DNA of 64,000 bases, taken from assembly GCF_029871235.1 (NCBI RefSeq), contig NZ_SSOM01000073.1, forward strand, positions 124,001 to 188,000, in the 5' to 3' direction. Origin of the DNA: Pseudomonas sp. BN411 (GTDB lineage Bacteria; Pseudomonadota; Gammaproteobacteria; Pseudomonadales; Pseudomonadaceae). Position numbers and translations under genes: made by a program. A model generated the notes under the pieces. That model was given only the letters and a program-made list of their open reading frames with translations, made no database searches and was not told the origin of the DNA. This document shows positions 37,605 through 47,207 of the stretch, piece by piece (within the stretch, counting starts at the first letter, position 1; each line of letters begins with the position of its first letter).

Positions 37605-38401
37605 GGCAACTGGCGCAGCCCATGTTCGAGGCTGGCGCTGGAAAGCTCGCCCATATGGCTGTGGTTCAGCCTGCCCTTGGCGTCGTAGAAGAGGGTGGTG
37701 GGCAGGCCGAACGACCCGGTGGCCTGGCCCAGGCGATTGCCGCTGTCGAGCAGGACTTCCCGGGGAGCCAGGCCTTGTTCGGCCAGATAGCGGGTCACTG
37801 CTTCGGCGTGCTCGCCCTGGTTCACCAGTAGGAAGCGCACATCGGGATTGGCTTTCTGCGCCGCTTGCAGCACCGGCATTTCGCGACGGCAAGGCGGGCA
37901 CCAGGTGGCCCAGAGGTTGACCACCAGCGGGCGGCCATCCAGCGCACGCAGGTCCACCGGATTACCCTGCAAGTCCATCAAGCTCAGCTCCGGCAGCTGG
38001 CGACTGCGCTCCAGGGCTGAAACCAGCGCCAGGCCGCTCCCCCAGAGACTGCCGCCGACCAGCACGGCGATGGCCAATGACCGGCGCAGGTCAGGTTTGC
38101 GCCAGGCGAGCCCGGCACCGATCAGGGCGGCGCTGAGCAGGCCTGGCCAGAACAGGAAACCGCCGTCGCGGATATCCACAAGGCTCAGGGGCCGTGCCGC
38201 GTACTGTTCGAAGTACTGCCCGACGAACGCCAGCCGCGCCACCAGCAATCCGCCGATCAGCATGGCGAACAGCGCACCCTCGGGGTTGGCCTTGCGCCTG
38301 CGCCCGGCCAGCCAGCCTGCGAACAGCGCCGCGAAGAAGCCGAGGTAGAGCAGCCCATGCTGCATGGGAATGGCGAGGGGGCCGAGGTTGAAGCTGGTCA
38401 T
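37601..38401 (-). CDS. membrane-anchored thioredoxin-like protein with Lgt-like N-terminal region
   Basis: A 266-residue protein. The N-terminal ~135 residues hold four hydrophobic helices with a layout like prolipoprotein diacylglyceryl transferase (PMQHGLLYLGFFAALFAGWL, then PGLLSAALIGAGLAW). The C-terminal part is a TlpA/ResA-type thioredoxin domain with the active site LWATWCPPCRREMP (Cys ~167 and ~170) and the cis-Pro segment SFGLPTTLF. It should act as a periplasmic thiol-disulfide reductase tethered to the inner membrane. The start at 38401 is preferred; the upstream extension is unsupported. Confidence 0.85.
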   Translation of the reverse strand: MTSFNLGPLAIPMQHGLLYLGFFAALFAGWLAGRRRKANPEGALFAMLIGGLLVARLAFVGQYFEQYAARPLSLVDIRDGGFLFWPGLLSAALIGAGLAWRKPDLRRSLAIAVLVGGSLWGSGLALVSALERSRQLPELSLMDLQGNPVDLRALDGRPLVVNLWATWCPPCRREMPVLQAAQKANPDVRFLLVNQGEHAEAVTRYLAEQGLAPREVLLDSGNRLGQATGSFGLPTTLFYDAKGRLNHSHMGELSSASLEHGLRQLP

Positions 38402-38495
38402 GCCGGACTCCGTGGGACGAGGCGGCGAGTATCGCAGCCCGGCGCCCATGGGGCAGCGCCAGGCTGTGGATAAATGTTTCGGGGAAGGAGCTGCC

Positions 38496-40469
38496 TCAGC
38501 GCACGACGTGGAGGAAGTGCAGGTGCTTCTCGTACTGGTCGAGCAGGTCGCCGATCACCTCGTCGCGGCTCCAGCCCATCACGTCGTAGTCCTGCCCGCC
38601 TTCGCGCAGGTAGACCTCGGCGCGGAAGTACTTGCGCGAGTCCTGGCTCTCCTCACCATCGCGGCTGACGAAGGCCGGTAGCGGCAGGGCCCGCGGGCGC
38701 ACCTCGTAGCTGAAATCCACCTCGGCGCCGTGGCCGACGTTCAGCTTGCAACGACCATCCTCACCGTTCTGCACATCGACCGTGTAGCCCTGCTTGCGCA
38801 ACTCCTCGGAAATTTCCTGGCAGGCAGGGCGCACCACTTCGTCGATGAAACGGGTGACATGGCTGCGGCGCGGGAACATCAGGATATTGCGCAGGCGCCG
38901 CTGCCAGCCGCCGTGCTGGCGCTGGGCCGGTCGCGAGAGGTTGAGCGCCTGGTAGCGGATGCCGCGTTTGGTGGCGTCCAGGCGCAGCGCCTTGAGCAGG
39001 CCCCAGGTGGCCGCCAACAGCACGACGGCGAACGGCAGGGCGCTGGCGATGGTCGCGGTCTGCAGGGCCTTGAGGCCATCGGCCAGCAGCAGCGCCATGG
39101 CCACGACGCCCATCAGGATCGACCAGAACAGGCGCTGCCAGAGCGGTGTCACCTCACGGCCACCGGAGGCCAGCATGTCCACCACCAGGGCGCCGGAGTC
39201 GGCGGAGGTGACGAAGAACACCACCACCATCAGCACCGCCACCAGCGACAGCAGGGAGGAAAAGGGGAACTGTTCGAGAAAGGCGAAGAGCGCGAGTGAG
39301 CTGTCCTGGGCCACGGTGTCCGCCAGGCTGTGGACACCTTCCTGCAGCACCATGTGGATGGCTGTGTCGCCGAAGACTGTCATCCACAGCAAGGTGAAAC
39401 CGGCCGGGACGAACAGGACGCCGCAGACGAACTGGCGGATGGTGCGGCCCCGGGAAATACGCGCGATGAACAGGCCGACGAAGGGCGACCAGGACAGCCA
39501 CCAGCCCCAGTAGAGCAGCGTCCAGCCGCCGATCCAGTCACTGGATTCGTAGGCGTAGAGGTTGAACGTCTTGCTGACGATCTCCGAGAGGTAGCCGCCG
39601 GTGTTCTGAATGAAGGTCTTGAGCAGGAACACGGTGGGCCCCAGGACCAGCACCACGGCCAGCAGGATCACCGCCAGCAGCAGGTTGAACTCGGAGAGGA
39701 TCCGGATCCCCCGGTCCAGCCCGCTGGCCACCGACAGGGTCGCCAGGGCACAGGTGACGGCGATCAGCACCAGTTGCACGGGCACGCTGACCGGCAGGCC
39801 GAACAGGTGGTTGAGGCCGCTGTTGATCTGCAGCACGCCGTAGCCGAGGGAGGTGGCCACGCCGAACACGGTGCCGAGGATGGCGAAGATATCCACAGCG
39901 TGGCCGATGGGGCCATGGATGCGCTCGCCGATCAGCGGGTAGAGCGCCGAGCGCAGGGTCAGGGGCAGGTCGTGGCGGAAGCAGAAGAATGCCAGGATCA
40001 GCGCGACGATGGCGTAGATCGCCCAGGCGTGCAGGCCCCAGTGGAAGAAGGTCAGCTTCATGGCCTCCTTGGCCGCCGCCACCGTATTGGCATCGCCCAC
40101 CGGCGGGTTGGCGTAGTGCATCAGCGGCTCGGCAACGCCGAAGAACATCAGGCCGATGCCCATGCCGGCGGAAAAGAGCATGGCGAACCAGGTGCCGTTG
40201 CGGTAGTCGGGCTGGCTGTGGTCAGGGCCGAGCTTGATGTCGCCGAAGCGGCTGATCGCAAGGAAGACCACGGTGATGAGGATCAGCGCCACCGTGAGGA
40301 CGTAGAACCAGCTGGCGTTGGTGATGATCCAGCCCTGGATGTGGCCGAACAGTGATTGCGCCTGGTCACGGGCGAGGGTGCTGTAGAGCACCAGGGCGAT
40401 GATGAGGATTGCGGAGCCGAAAAAGACCGGCGGATTGAGGGTGGATTGCGAAGACGAACGTGCCTCCAT
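38496..40469 (-). CDS. betT: BCCT-family choline/betaine transporter (BetT-like)
   Basis: A 657-residue secondary transporter. The core has about twelve helices and the BCCT signature WTLLYWGWWLSWSPFVGLFI with its tryptophan-lined site, then ARISRGRTIRQF. GMGIGLMFFGVAEPLMHY is also typical. A hydrophilic C-terminal domain of ~165 residues (from about residue 490) is the extension seen in BetT-type choline carriers, where it tunes osmotic response. Choline is the likely substrate, inferred from this architecture. It has its own 112-bp upstream gap after comM. Confidence 0.88.
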   Translation of the reverse strand: MEARSSSQSTLNPPVFFGSAILIIALVLYSTLARDQAQSLFGHIQGWIITNASWFYVLTVALILITVVFLAISRFGDIKLGPDHSQPDYRNGTWFAMLFSAGMGIGLMFFGVAEPLMHYANPPVGDANTVAAAKEAMKLTFFHWGLHAWAIYAIVALILAFFCFRHDLPLTLRSALYPLIGERIHGPIGHAVDIFAILGTVFGVATSLGYGVLQINSGLNHLFGLPVSVPVQLVLIAVTCALATLSVASGLDRGIRILSEFNLLLAVILLAVVLVLGPTVFLLKTFIQNTGGYLSEIVSKTFNLYAYESSDWIGGWTLLYWGWWLSWSPFVGLFIARISRGRTIRQFVCGVLFVPAGFTLLWMTVFGDTAIHMVLQEGVHSLADTVAQDSSLALFAFLEQFPFSSLLSLVAVLMVVVFFVTSADSGALVVDMLASGGREVTPLWQRLFWSILMGVVAMALLLADGLKALQTATIASALPFAVVLLAATWGLLKALRLDATKRGIRYQALNLSRPAQRQHGGWQRRLRNILMFPRRSHVTRFIDEVVRPACQEISEELRKQGYTVDVQNGEDGRCKLNVGHGAEVDFSYEVRPRALPLPAFVSRDGEESQDSRKYFRAEVYLREGGQDYDVMGWSRDEVIGDLLDQYEKHLHFLHVVR

Positions 40470-40581
40470 TGAGCTAGCTCTCCTTGTAATCGGATGGCCG
40501 CCAAGGGCGGAAGGCGCGGCATTCTAGCAGGATGAATAGAAAAAGTCTTTTAGGTGTGCCTTGATGATAGTTTTAAGCGTG

Positions 40582-42078
40582 TCACGACATTGGCTCCGGG
40601 CGGTACTGGAGCGCCTCTCCCAAGTGATGGCGGGAGATGTTTTCAACCTGCTCCAGATCGGCCAGGGTTCGTGCCACCTTGAGGATGCGGTGGGCCGCGC
40701 GCAGCGACAGGTTCAGGCGCTCGCAGGCGTCTTCCAGCCAGGCGCGGTCGTCGGCTGCGAGCAGGCAGTGCTGGCGCAGCCCCTTCAGGTCGAGGAAGGC
40801 ATTGGCACAACCCTGGCGTCGGAGCTGCAGGCGCCGCGCCCGGCTGACGTCGGCGGCTGCCTCCGTGCTACCAGGACCGACACTGGTGGGCGGTTGCAAT
40901 GCGGTGGCTTCGCGGGCGACGGTCAGGTGCAGGTCGATGCGGTCGAGCAAGGGGCCGGAAAGCTTGCTGCGATATCGCTGGATCTGCTCCGGGGTACAGC
41001 GGCAGCGGCCACCGGGATCACCAAGATATCCACAGGGGCAGGGGTTCATGGCCGCGACCAGCTGGAAGCGGGCGGGGAAACGCACCTTGTCATGGGCGCG
41101 GGCGATGACGATTTCACCGCTCTCCAGCGGCTCGCGCAGGACCTCCAGCACCTTGCGGTCGAATTCGGGGAGTTCGTCGAGGAACAGCACGCCCTGATGC
41201 GCCAGCGTGATCTCGCCGGGCTTGGGGCGGCTGCCACCACCTACCAGCGCTGCACCGGAGGCGCTGTGGTGGGGCTGTCGAAAAGGTCGTTGGGGCCACG
41301 CTTGCAGTGGCGCGTGGCTGGCGACCGAATGGATGGCGGCTACTTCCAGGGCTTCCTGTTCTTCCAGGGGCGGCAGCAGGCCGGGCAGGCGGCTGGCAAG
41401 CAGCGTCTTGCCGGTGCCGGGCGGGCCACAAAACAAGAGGTTGTGGGAGCCGGCGGCAGCGACCAGCAAGGCGCGTTTGGCGGCCACCTGGCCCTGGACG
41501 TCGGCGAGGTCGGGGTAGGGCGGACGTTCTTCCAGCAGGCCCAGGGCCTGATAGGGGGCGAGGGGCGTATGGCCGGCGAAGTGTGCGGTCAGCTCCAGCA
41601 GGTGCCCGGCCGCCAGGACCTTGAGGCCGCTGGCGAGGCTGGCCTCCTCGGCGTTCTCCCGGGGCACCACCAGGGTGCGGCCGGCTGCACGGGCGGCGAG
41701 TGCGGCGGGCAGTACGCCTTGTACGGGGCGCAGGGTGCCGGAAAGCGCCAGTTCGCCTAGGCATTCCACCTGTTCCAGGGCGTTGGCCGGCAGTTGGCCG
41801 CTGGCGGCGAGCACGCCAAGGGCGATGGCGAGGTCGAAGCGGCCACCGTCTTTGGGCAGGTCAGCTGGCGCGAGGTTGAGTGTGATGCGGCGGGGCGGGA
41901 AATCGAAGCCGCTGTTCAGGATCGCGCTGCGCACGCGGTCCTTGCTTTCCTTCACGGCAGTTTCCGGAAGCCCTACCAGGGCGAGGGACGGTAGGCCGTT
42001 GGCGAGGTGGGCTTCGACGGTCACGGCAGGGGCTTCGACGCCGACCTGTGCGCGACTGTGGACGATGGCCAGGGACAT
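40582..42078 (-). CDS. comM: ComM/YifB-family Mg-chelatase-like AAA+ ATPase
   Basis: A 498-residue protein. The N-terminal domain (VHSRAQVGVEAPAVTVEAHL) is of the ChlI type. The central AAA+ domain has Walker A GPPGTGKTLLASRLPG, Walker B VLFLDELPEF and MNPCPCGYLGDP. The C-terminal domain has RAAHRILKVARTLADL. In naturally competent bacteria ComM is a hexameric branch-migration helicase that helps integrate incoming DNA. Confidence 0.94.
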   Translation of the reverse strand: MSLAIVHSRAQVGVEAPAVTVEAHLANGLPSLALVGLPETAVKESKDRVRSAILNSGFDFPPRRITLNLAPADLPKDGGRFDLAIALGVLAASGQLPANALEQVECLGELALSGTLRPVQGVLPAALAARAAGRTLVVPRENAEEASLASGLKVLAAGHLLELTAHFAGHTPLAPYQALGLLEERPPYPDLADVQGQVAAKRALLVAAAGSHNLLFCGPPGTGKTLLASRLPGLLPPLEEQEALEVAAIHSVASHAPLQAWPQRPFRQPHHSASGAALVGGGSRPKPGEITLAHQGVLFLDELPEFDRKVLEVLREPLESGEIVIARAHDKVRFPARFQLVAAMNPCPCGYLGDPGGRCRCTPEQIQRYRSKLSGPLLDRIDLHLTVAREATALQPPTSVGPGSTEAAADVSRARRLQLRRQGCANAFLDLKGLRQHCLLAADDRAWLEDACERLNLSLRAAHRILKVARTLADLEQVENISRHHLGEALQYRPEPMS

Positions 42079-42116
42079 TGATCACTCCTTGATCGGTCCG
42101 CCGGGCCGGAGTGGTG

Positions 42117-42380
42117 TCACTCCGCCGTCGGCGGGTTCAGCTTGGCTTCCAGTTCCGCGACCTTGGCCTCCAGGGCTTCCAGGCGAGCGCGGGTACGGCC
42201 CAACACGACCATCTGGCTGTCGAACTCGTCGCGGCTCACCAGGTCGAGCTTGCCGAAGGCGCTCTGCAGCAGGACCTTGAACTGGGCCTCGACCTCGGCG
42301 CGGGGCAGCGGGCTGTCGCTGCTGAACAGGCGCGAGGCGGTGGAGGCGAGGGTATCGAGCAGGGCTTTGGGCGGCAGCAT
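42117..42380 (-). CDS. ubiK: UbiK-family accessory factor (YqiC/BMFP)
   Basis: An 87-residue protein in which FGKLDLVSRDEFDSQMVVLG and a C-terminal coiled coil (RARLEALEAKVAELEAKL) define the family. UbiK helps assemble the ubiquinone-synthesis complex under aerobic conditions. Two close ATGs are possible (complements at 42378-42380 and 42387-42389); the former gives the family-like MLPPKALLD. No strong ribosome-binding site supports either. It precedes comM by 38 bp and is divergent from glnK. Confidence 0.88.
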   Translation of the reverse strand: MLPPKALLDTLASTASRLFSSDSPLPRAEVEAQFKVLLQSAFGKLDLVSRDEFDSQMVVLGRTRARLEALEAKVAELEAKLNPPTAE

Positions 42381-42452
42381 GGCGGGCATCCGAAAGTGAA
42401 TGGGCGGAAGTCTACCACGCTGCTCCCGGGCGTCGGGCCGGCTAAGGCTGGC

Positions 42453-42467
42453 GCACAATTTTTGAGC
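42453..42467 (+). promoter_or_regulatory. NtrC-type binding site, distal
   Basis: GCAC-N7-GAGC, one mismatch from the NtrC palindrome GCAC-N7-GTGC. Its centre lies 33 bp upstream of the second site, about three helical turns, as in enhancer pairs of enterobacterial glnA. Confidence 0.65.
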
Positions 42468-42485
42468 AATGGCCTGGGGCGCTGC

Positions 42486-42500
42486 GCACTGCTTTGGTGC
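42486..42500 (+). promoter_or_regulatory. NtrC-type binding site, proximal
   Basis: GCACTGCTTTGGTGC, a perfect GCAC-N7-GTGC match, about 110 bp upstream of the expected start site of the sigma54 promoter below. Confidence 0.75.
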
Positions 42501-42576
42501 GATACAGGTGGTGAGTCGAGCCCATCTGACGGGCATTGGGCCAGTATCTTCTTGAAAAAAGGCACTTTCCTTGGAG

Positions 42577-42594
42577 CTGGCAAGAATTCTGCTT
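42577..42594 (+). promoter_or_regulatory. sigma54 promoter of glnK-amtB
   Basis: CTGGCAAGAATTCTGCTT has the invariant GG (42579-42580) and GC (42591-42592) with exactly 10 bp between them and matches TGGCAC-N5-TTGC well. Transcription should start near 42603, giving a leader of about 190 nt. It is the main content of the 414-bp gap between ubiK and glnK, together with the two NtrC sites. Confidence 0.88.
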
Positions 42595-42596
42595 AA

Positions 42597-43133
<537 letters not shown>

Positions 43134-43167
43134 GCCTCCGAACCCCAACGCCCCAGGAGAAAACAAC

Positions 43168-44487
43168 ATGACTCTGCGTAAAGCCGCAGGGCTAGGAGCC
43201 CTTTTGTCCCTCGTTACCCCCGGCCTGGCCATGGCCGCCGACGAGGTTGTGCTGAACAGTGGCGACACGGCGTGGATGATCGTCGCCACTGCCTTGGTGC
43301 TGTTCATGACCATTCCCGGCCTGGCGCTGTTCTATAGCGGCATGGTGCGCTCCAAGAACGTCCTCTCGGTGATGATGCAGTGCTTCGCCATCACTGGCCT
43401 GATCAGCATCCTCTGGGTGGTATACGGCTACAGCCTGGCCTTCGACACCACCGGCATGGAGCAGGGGGTGATCAACTTCAATTCCTTCGTGGGCGGCCTG
43501 TCCAAGGCTTTCCTCAGCGGCCTGAACACCAGCAGCCTGGTGTATGCGATTCCTGAGAGCGTGTTCATCACCTTCCAGATGACCTTCGCCATCATCACCC
43601 CGGCGCTGATCGTCGGTGCCTTCGCCGAGCGCATGAAATTCTCCGCCATGCTGATCTTCATGGCCGTCTGGTTCACCCTGGTTTATGCCCCGATCGCCCA
43701 CATGGTGTGGAGCGGCAACGGTGGCCTGATGTGGGATTGGGGCGTGCTGGACTTCGCCGGCGGCACCGTAGTGCACATCAACGCCGGTGTCGCTGGCCTC
43801 GTGGCCTGCCTGGTGCTGGGCAAGCGCAAGGGCTACCCGACCACCCCGATGGCTCCGCACAACCTGGGCTACACCCTGATGGGCGCCGCCATGCTGTGGA
43901 TCGGCTGGTTCGGCTTCAACGCCGGCTCTGCCGTGGCCGCCAACGGCACCGCCGGTATGGCCATGCTGGTCACCCAGATCGCCACCGCCGCTGCCGCCCT
44001 GGGCTGGATGTTCGCCGAGTGGCTGACCCACGGTAAGCCGAGCGCCCTGGGCATCGCTTCCGGCGTGGTCGCCGGCCTGGTTGCCATCACTCCGGCTGCC
44101 GGTACCGTCGGCCCGATGGGCGCCCTGATCATCGGCCTGGTTGCCGGCGTGATCTGCTACTTCTGCGCCACCAGCCTGAAGCGCAAGATGGGCTACGACG
44201 ACTCCCTGGACGCCTTCGGCGTGCACGGCATCGGCGGCATCATCGGTGCCCTGTTGACCGGCGTGTTCGCGGCGCCTGCCCTGGGTGGTTTCGGCACGGT
44301 GGAAGACATCGGCGCCCAACTGCTCACCCAGTTCGAAGGCGTGGCCTTCACCGTGGTCTACACAGGCATCGTGACCTTCGTGATCCTGAAGGTGCTGGAC
44401 GTGGTCATGGGGCTGCGCGTCAACGAAGAGGAAGAGACCGTCGGCCTCGACCTGGCTCAGCACAACGAGCGTGGCTACAACCTCTGA
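43168..44487 (+). CDS. amtB: ammonium transporter AmtB
   Basis: A 439-residue ammonium channel. A signal peptide (cleavage after GLAMA) precedes 11 membrane helices. Conserved parts include LALFYSGMVRSKNVLSVMMQ, the twin pore histidines in GGTVVHINAGVAGL and FGVHGIGGIIGALL, and aromatic gate residues. Its cytosolic tail ends NERGYNL. It works with GlnK, encoded just upstream, and its message ends at a strong terminator. Confidence 0.97.
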   Translation: MTLRKAAGLGALLSLVTPGLAMAADEVVLNSGDTAWMIVATALVLFMTIPGLALFYSGMVRSKNVLSVMMQCFAITGLISILWVVYGYSLAFDTTGMEQGVINFNSFVGGLSKAFLSGLNTSSLVYAIPESVFITFQMTFAIITPALIVGAFAERMKFSAMLIFMAVWFTLVYAPIAHMVWSGNGGLMWDWGVLDFAGGTVVHINAGVAGLVACLVLGKRKGYPTTPMAPHNLGYTLMGAAMLWIGWFGFNAGSAVAANGTAGMAMLVTQIATAAAALGWMFAEWLTHGKPSALGIASGVVAGLVAITPAAGTVGPMGALIIGLVAGVICYFCATSLKRKMGYDDSLDAFGVHGIGGIIGALLTGVFAAPALGGFGTVEDIGAQLLTQFEGVAFTVVYTGIVTFVILKVLDVVMGLRVNEEEETVGLDLAQHNERGYNL

Positions 44488-44543
44488 TCCTCATGATTTC
44501 CCCGTTGGGCGGTTGCCGGTGGGGATGTCGGCGGGAATGCCAA

Positions 44544-44577
44544 AAAGGGCGCCGAAAGGCGCCCTTTGTTTTTTTTT
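44544..44577 (+). terminator. intrinsic terminator of glnK-amtB
   Basis: AAAGGGCGCC-GAAA-GGCGCCCTTT followed by a run of nine T, 57 bp after the amtB stop. Confidence 0.93.
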
Positions 44578-44625
44578 CGGCCGCGCTAGAATGCCCGCCG
44601 TACGAGCCGGAACAGGTATTCGCGC

Positions 44626-45051
44626 ATGTGGCAGCAGACCCTGATCACCTTGCGCCCGAGGCCGCGTGGCTTCCACCTGGTCACTGAGGAAATCCTCGCG
44701 GCCTTGCCGGAACTGCGGCGCTACCGCGTCGGTCTGTTGCACCTCTGGCTGCAGCACACGTCGGCGTCACTGACGGTGAACGAAAATGCCGACCCCGCGG
44801 TCCGCCGGGACTTCGAGCGATTCTTCAATCGACTGGTGCCCCAGGGTGAAAGCGGCTATGAACATGACTACGAAGGGCCGGACGATCTGCCCGCGCACTT
44901 CAAGGGCAGCCTGCTCGGCTGCCAGCTGAGTCTTCCCGTGCGGGACGGACAACTGGCAATGGGCACCTGGCAGGGTGTCTACCTGGGAGAGCACCGTGAT
45001 CAAGGCGGTGAACGCCGGGTGTTGGCGACCTTGCAAGGCGAGGCGTCCTGA
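44626..45051 (+). CDS. yjbQ: YjbQ-family (UPF0047) protein
   Basis: A 141-residue protein of the YjbQ/UPF0047 family, with [20 protein letters not shown] and the acidic [19 protein letters not shown] segment. Family members have shown weak thiamine-phosphate synthase-like activity, but the true role is uncertain. It follows the amtB terminator, so it is likely transcribed separately. Confidence 0.93.
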   Translation: MWQQTLITLRPRPRGFHLVTEEILAALPELRRYRVGLLHLWLQHTSASLTVNENADPAVRRDFERFFNRLVPQGESGYEHDYEGPDDLPAHFKGSLLGCQLSLPVRDGQLAMGTWQGVYLGEHRDQGGERRVLATLQGEAS

Positions 45052-45067
45052 ATTTTTTCTGGCAGCG

Positions 45068-45096
45068 TTAGTAAGCTGGCGCAGCTGGGCTATAAC
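45068..45096 (+). promoter_or_regulatory. candidate promoter for sutA
   Basis: TTAGTA, a 17-bp spacer and TATAAC in a CTATAACT context that would also suit sigmaS. It lies 32 bp before the sutA ATG. Confidence 0.45.
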
Positions 45097-45127
45097 TAAC
45101 CTGCTTTGGCAAGGCATGAGGTAGAAC

Positions 45128-45442
45128 ATGAGCGACGAAGAACTGGAACAAGACGAGCTGGAAGCGGCCGACGAGGAAGACGGCGAGGAGCTGGCTGCAG
45201 CCGATGATGGTGACAGCGACGACGATGGCGAGGCCCCTGCCCCCTCCGGGAAGAAGGCCAAGGCTGCGGTCGAAGTCGAGGAAATGCCCAGCATCGAAGC
45301 CAAGCAGAAAGAGCGCGATGCCCTGGCCAAGGCCATGGAAGATTTCCTGGCCCGTGGTGGCAAGGTGCAAGAGGTCGAACCCAACGTGGTTGCCGACCCG
45401 CCGAAGAAGCCGGACAGCAAGTACGGCAGCCGCCCCATCTGA
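45128..45442 (+). CDS. sutA: RNA polymerase-binding transcription factor SutA
   Basis: A 104-residue, very acidic small protein: an N-terminal Asp/Glu-rich tail (about 1-40), a helical centre (IEAKQKERDALAKAMEDFLA) and a conserved C-terminus (NVVADPPKKPDSKYGSRPI). This matches SutA, a Pseudomonas-specific factor that binds RNA polymerase and affects ribosomal and other genes during slow growth. It has a GAGGT ribosome-binding site and its own terminator. Confidence 0.94.
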   Translation: MSDEELEQDELEAADEEDGEELAAADDGDSDDDGEAPAPSGKKAKAAVEVEEMPSIEAKQKERDALAKAMEDFLARGGKVQEVEPNVVADPPKKPDSKYGSRPI

Positions 45443-45461
45443 GGTCGGCCCCCGTCGAAAG

Positions 45462-45483
45462 GCCCGCCATTGGCGGGCTTTTT
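45462..45483. terminator. intrinsic terminator after sutA
   Basis: GCCCGCC-ATT-GGCGGGC followed by TTTTT, 20 bp after the sutA stop; an A-run on the other side gives some activity for the convergent HAD gene too. Confidence 0.82.
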
Positions 45484-45583
45484 CATGGGTGTGGGAAAAA
45501 CGGCGTGACGAGCGGAACGAGGCCGACCTTGCCGGGTGCGCCGGCCATGAGTCGCAGCCTTGTGGGCGGAGTGGCTCCTACCC

Positions 45584-46288
45584 TCAGTGCCACCTGGCCC
45601 AGCGTGCCAGTACCTCGGGCAGCTCCCGCAGACTGGTGATTTCGGCATCGGGCAGCTGTTCGCCGCTCCATTCCTTGCCCAGCGGGTTGAACCAGATGGC
45701 GCGCAGGCCGGCTCGGCGAGCGCCTTCGATGTCATCCGCCGGATGGTCGCCGATGTGCACGGCTTCCCCGGCGCTGACGCCGCCGCGCTTCAGCGCTTCG
45801 AGGAAAGGCACCGGGTCGGGTTTGCCGATGCCCAGTTCCTCGGCGCAGAGGGCGAACTTGAAGTAGTCGGCCAGGCCCAGGCGGCGCACATCGGCGTTGC
45901 CATTGGTGATCACGCCCAGGCTGTAGCGGATCGCGAGGCGCTCCAGGGTGGGCACGGTATCGGGGAAGAAAGTGATGCGGTGGCGTGCCTGGAGCATGGC
46001 CTGGAAGGCACCTTCGGCCAGGTCGACGGCGTCGTCAGCGGAGTAGCCGACACCCTCCAGGGCGCGACGCAAGGTGCGGCGACGCAATTCGCTGAGGCGG
46101 TGCTTGAGACTCGGCTCCGCAGCGAGGATCTCGCCGCGAATGGCCCAGAGGTGTTCCACCGGCAGGGTGCCCAGCGCGGGGGTGTGTTCCATCAGCCAGT
46201 CGCGCATGGCGGTTTCGGCGCCTTCGATCACCGGCCGGTTGTCCCAGAGGGTGTCGTCCAGGTCGAAAGTGATCAGCTGGATACTCAT
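45584..46288 (-). CDS. HAD-superfamily hydrolase (YigB-like)
   Basis: A 234-residue HAD phosphatase. The nucleophile motif [16 protein letters not shown] (~5-20), [15 protein letters not shown] and the acidic motif [17 protein letters not shown] are all present. Members of the YigB subgroup dephosphorylate FMN and other small phosphates. Its start overlaps the xerC stop by 4 bp, as in the known xerC-yigB pair. Confidence 0.9.
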   Translation of the reverse strand: MSIQLITFDLDDTLWDNRPVIEGAETAMRDWLMEHTPALGTLPVEHLWAIRGEILAAEPSLKHRLSELRRRTLRRALEGVGYSADDAVDLAEGAFQAMLQARHRITFFPDTVPTLERLAIRYSLGVITNGNADVRRLGLADYFKFALCAEELGIGKPDPVPFLEALKRGGVSAGEAVHIGDHPADDIEGARRAGLRAIWFNPLGKEWSGEQLPDAEITSLRELPEVLARWARWH

Positions 46289-47181
46289 TCGTCTGCTCCC
46301 CTTCGCTTCGCCCTTGGGTGGGCCTGGTCGTAGACCGAGGCAAGGTGCTGGAAGTCCAGGTGGGTGTAAATCTGGGTTGTGGAAATGTCGGCGTGGCCGA
46401 GCAGTTCCTGTACGGCTCGCAGGTCCTGGGATGACTCCAGCATATGACTGGCGAAGGAATGCCGCAGCATGTGCGGATGCAAATGCTGGCCCAGTTCACG
46501 AACGCCGGCCTCGCGTACTCGCAGCTGTACGGCGCGAGGCGTCAGGCGGCGGCCCTGTCGGCTGATGAATACCGCGCGGTCGCCCGGATTGGCTGCCGCG
46601 CGCAAGGGCAGCCACTCTTCCATGGCCTCGCGGGCCTTGCTGCCTACCGGCAGCTCGCGGGTCTTGTTGCCCTTGCCGCGCACCCGCACGAGGCCCGCAG
46701 AAAGGTCCAGGCCGTCGAGGTCCAGCCCCACCAGTTCGGAAAGGCGCAAGCCGGAGGAATAGAAGAGTTCCAGCATGGCCTGGTCGCGGCGGGCGATGAA
46801 ATCGTCTTCCACGCCACCGTCCAGCAACTGCTGGGCTCGGTCGGCGTCGAGGGCGCGTGGCAGTCGGCGGGCGCCCTTGGGCGCGGCCAGGCCATTGGCC
46901 GGATCGTGACGGCAACGGCCTTCGCGGATCAGGTACTGGTAGAGGCCGCGTACGGCCGACAGCAGGCGCGCGAGGCTGCGGCTGGACAGGCCGTCCTGGT
47001 GCAGCCGGGCGACGAAGCTGCGCAGGCTGCGGACGTCCAGGTCGTTCCAATCGGCGATGCCGTACTTCTCGCACAGCGCGCGCACCTTGAGCAGGTCGCG
47101 GTGGTAGCCGTCCAGGGTATGGGCCGACACCTGGCGCTCGCTGCGCAGGTGACTCAGGTAGGCGTCCAGGTCGGCATTCAT
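46285..47181 (-). CDS. xerC: tyrosine recombinase XerC
   Basis: A 298-residue site-specific recombinase that resolves chromosome dimers at dif with XerD. Catalytic residues are visible: Arg in [13 protein letters not shown], His-x-x-Arg in [14 protein letters not shown], and His and the Tyr nucleophile in [16 protein letters not shown]. The N-terminal SAM-like domain is intact. It lies in the lysA-dapF-DUF484-xerC order shared by gammaproteobacteria, and is not a mobile-element integrase. Confidence 0.96.
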   Translation of the reverse strand: MNADLDAYLSHLRSERQVSAHTLDGYHRDLLKVRALCEKYGIADWNDLDVRSLRSFVARLHQDGLSSRSLARLLSAVRGLYQYLIREGRCRHDPANGLAAPKGARRLPRALDADRAQQLLDGGVEDDFIARRDQAMLELFYSSGLRLSELVGLDLDGLDLSAGLVRVRGKGNKTRELPVGSKAREAMEEWLPLRAAANPGDRAVFISRQGRRLTPRAVQLRVREAGVRELGQHLHPHMLRHSFASHMLESSQDLRAVQELLGHADISTTQIYTHLDFQHLASVYDQAHPRAKRRGADE

Positions 47182-47207
47182 GGGACTTCCTTGGAATGCG
47201 CTGCGGC

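Noticed and set aside
45535-45583. Fragment of a palindromic repeat between sutA and the HAD gene
   Set aside because: Only GTGGGC and GGCTCCTAC-like pieces are visible; no paired arm or match long enough to assign a family.
46285-47181. Tyrosine recombinase as a sign of an integrated mobile element
   Set aside because: It is XerC in its conserved lysA-dapF-DUF484-xerC setting; no attachment-site repeats or phage genes nearby.
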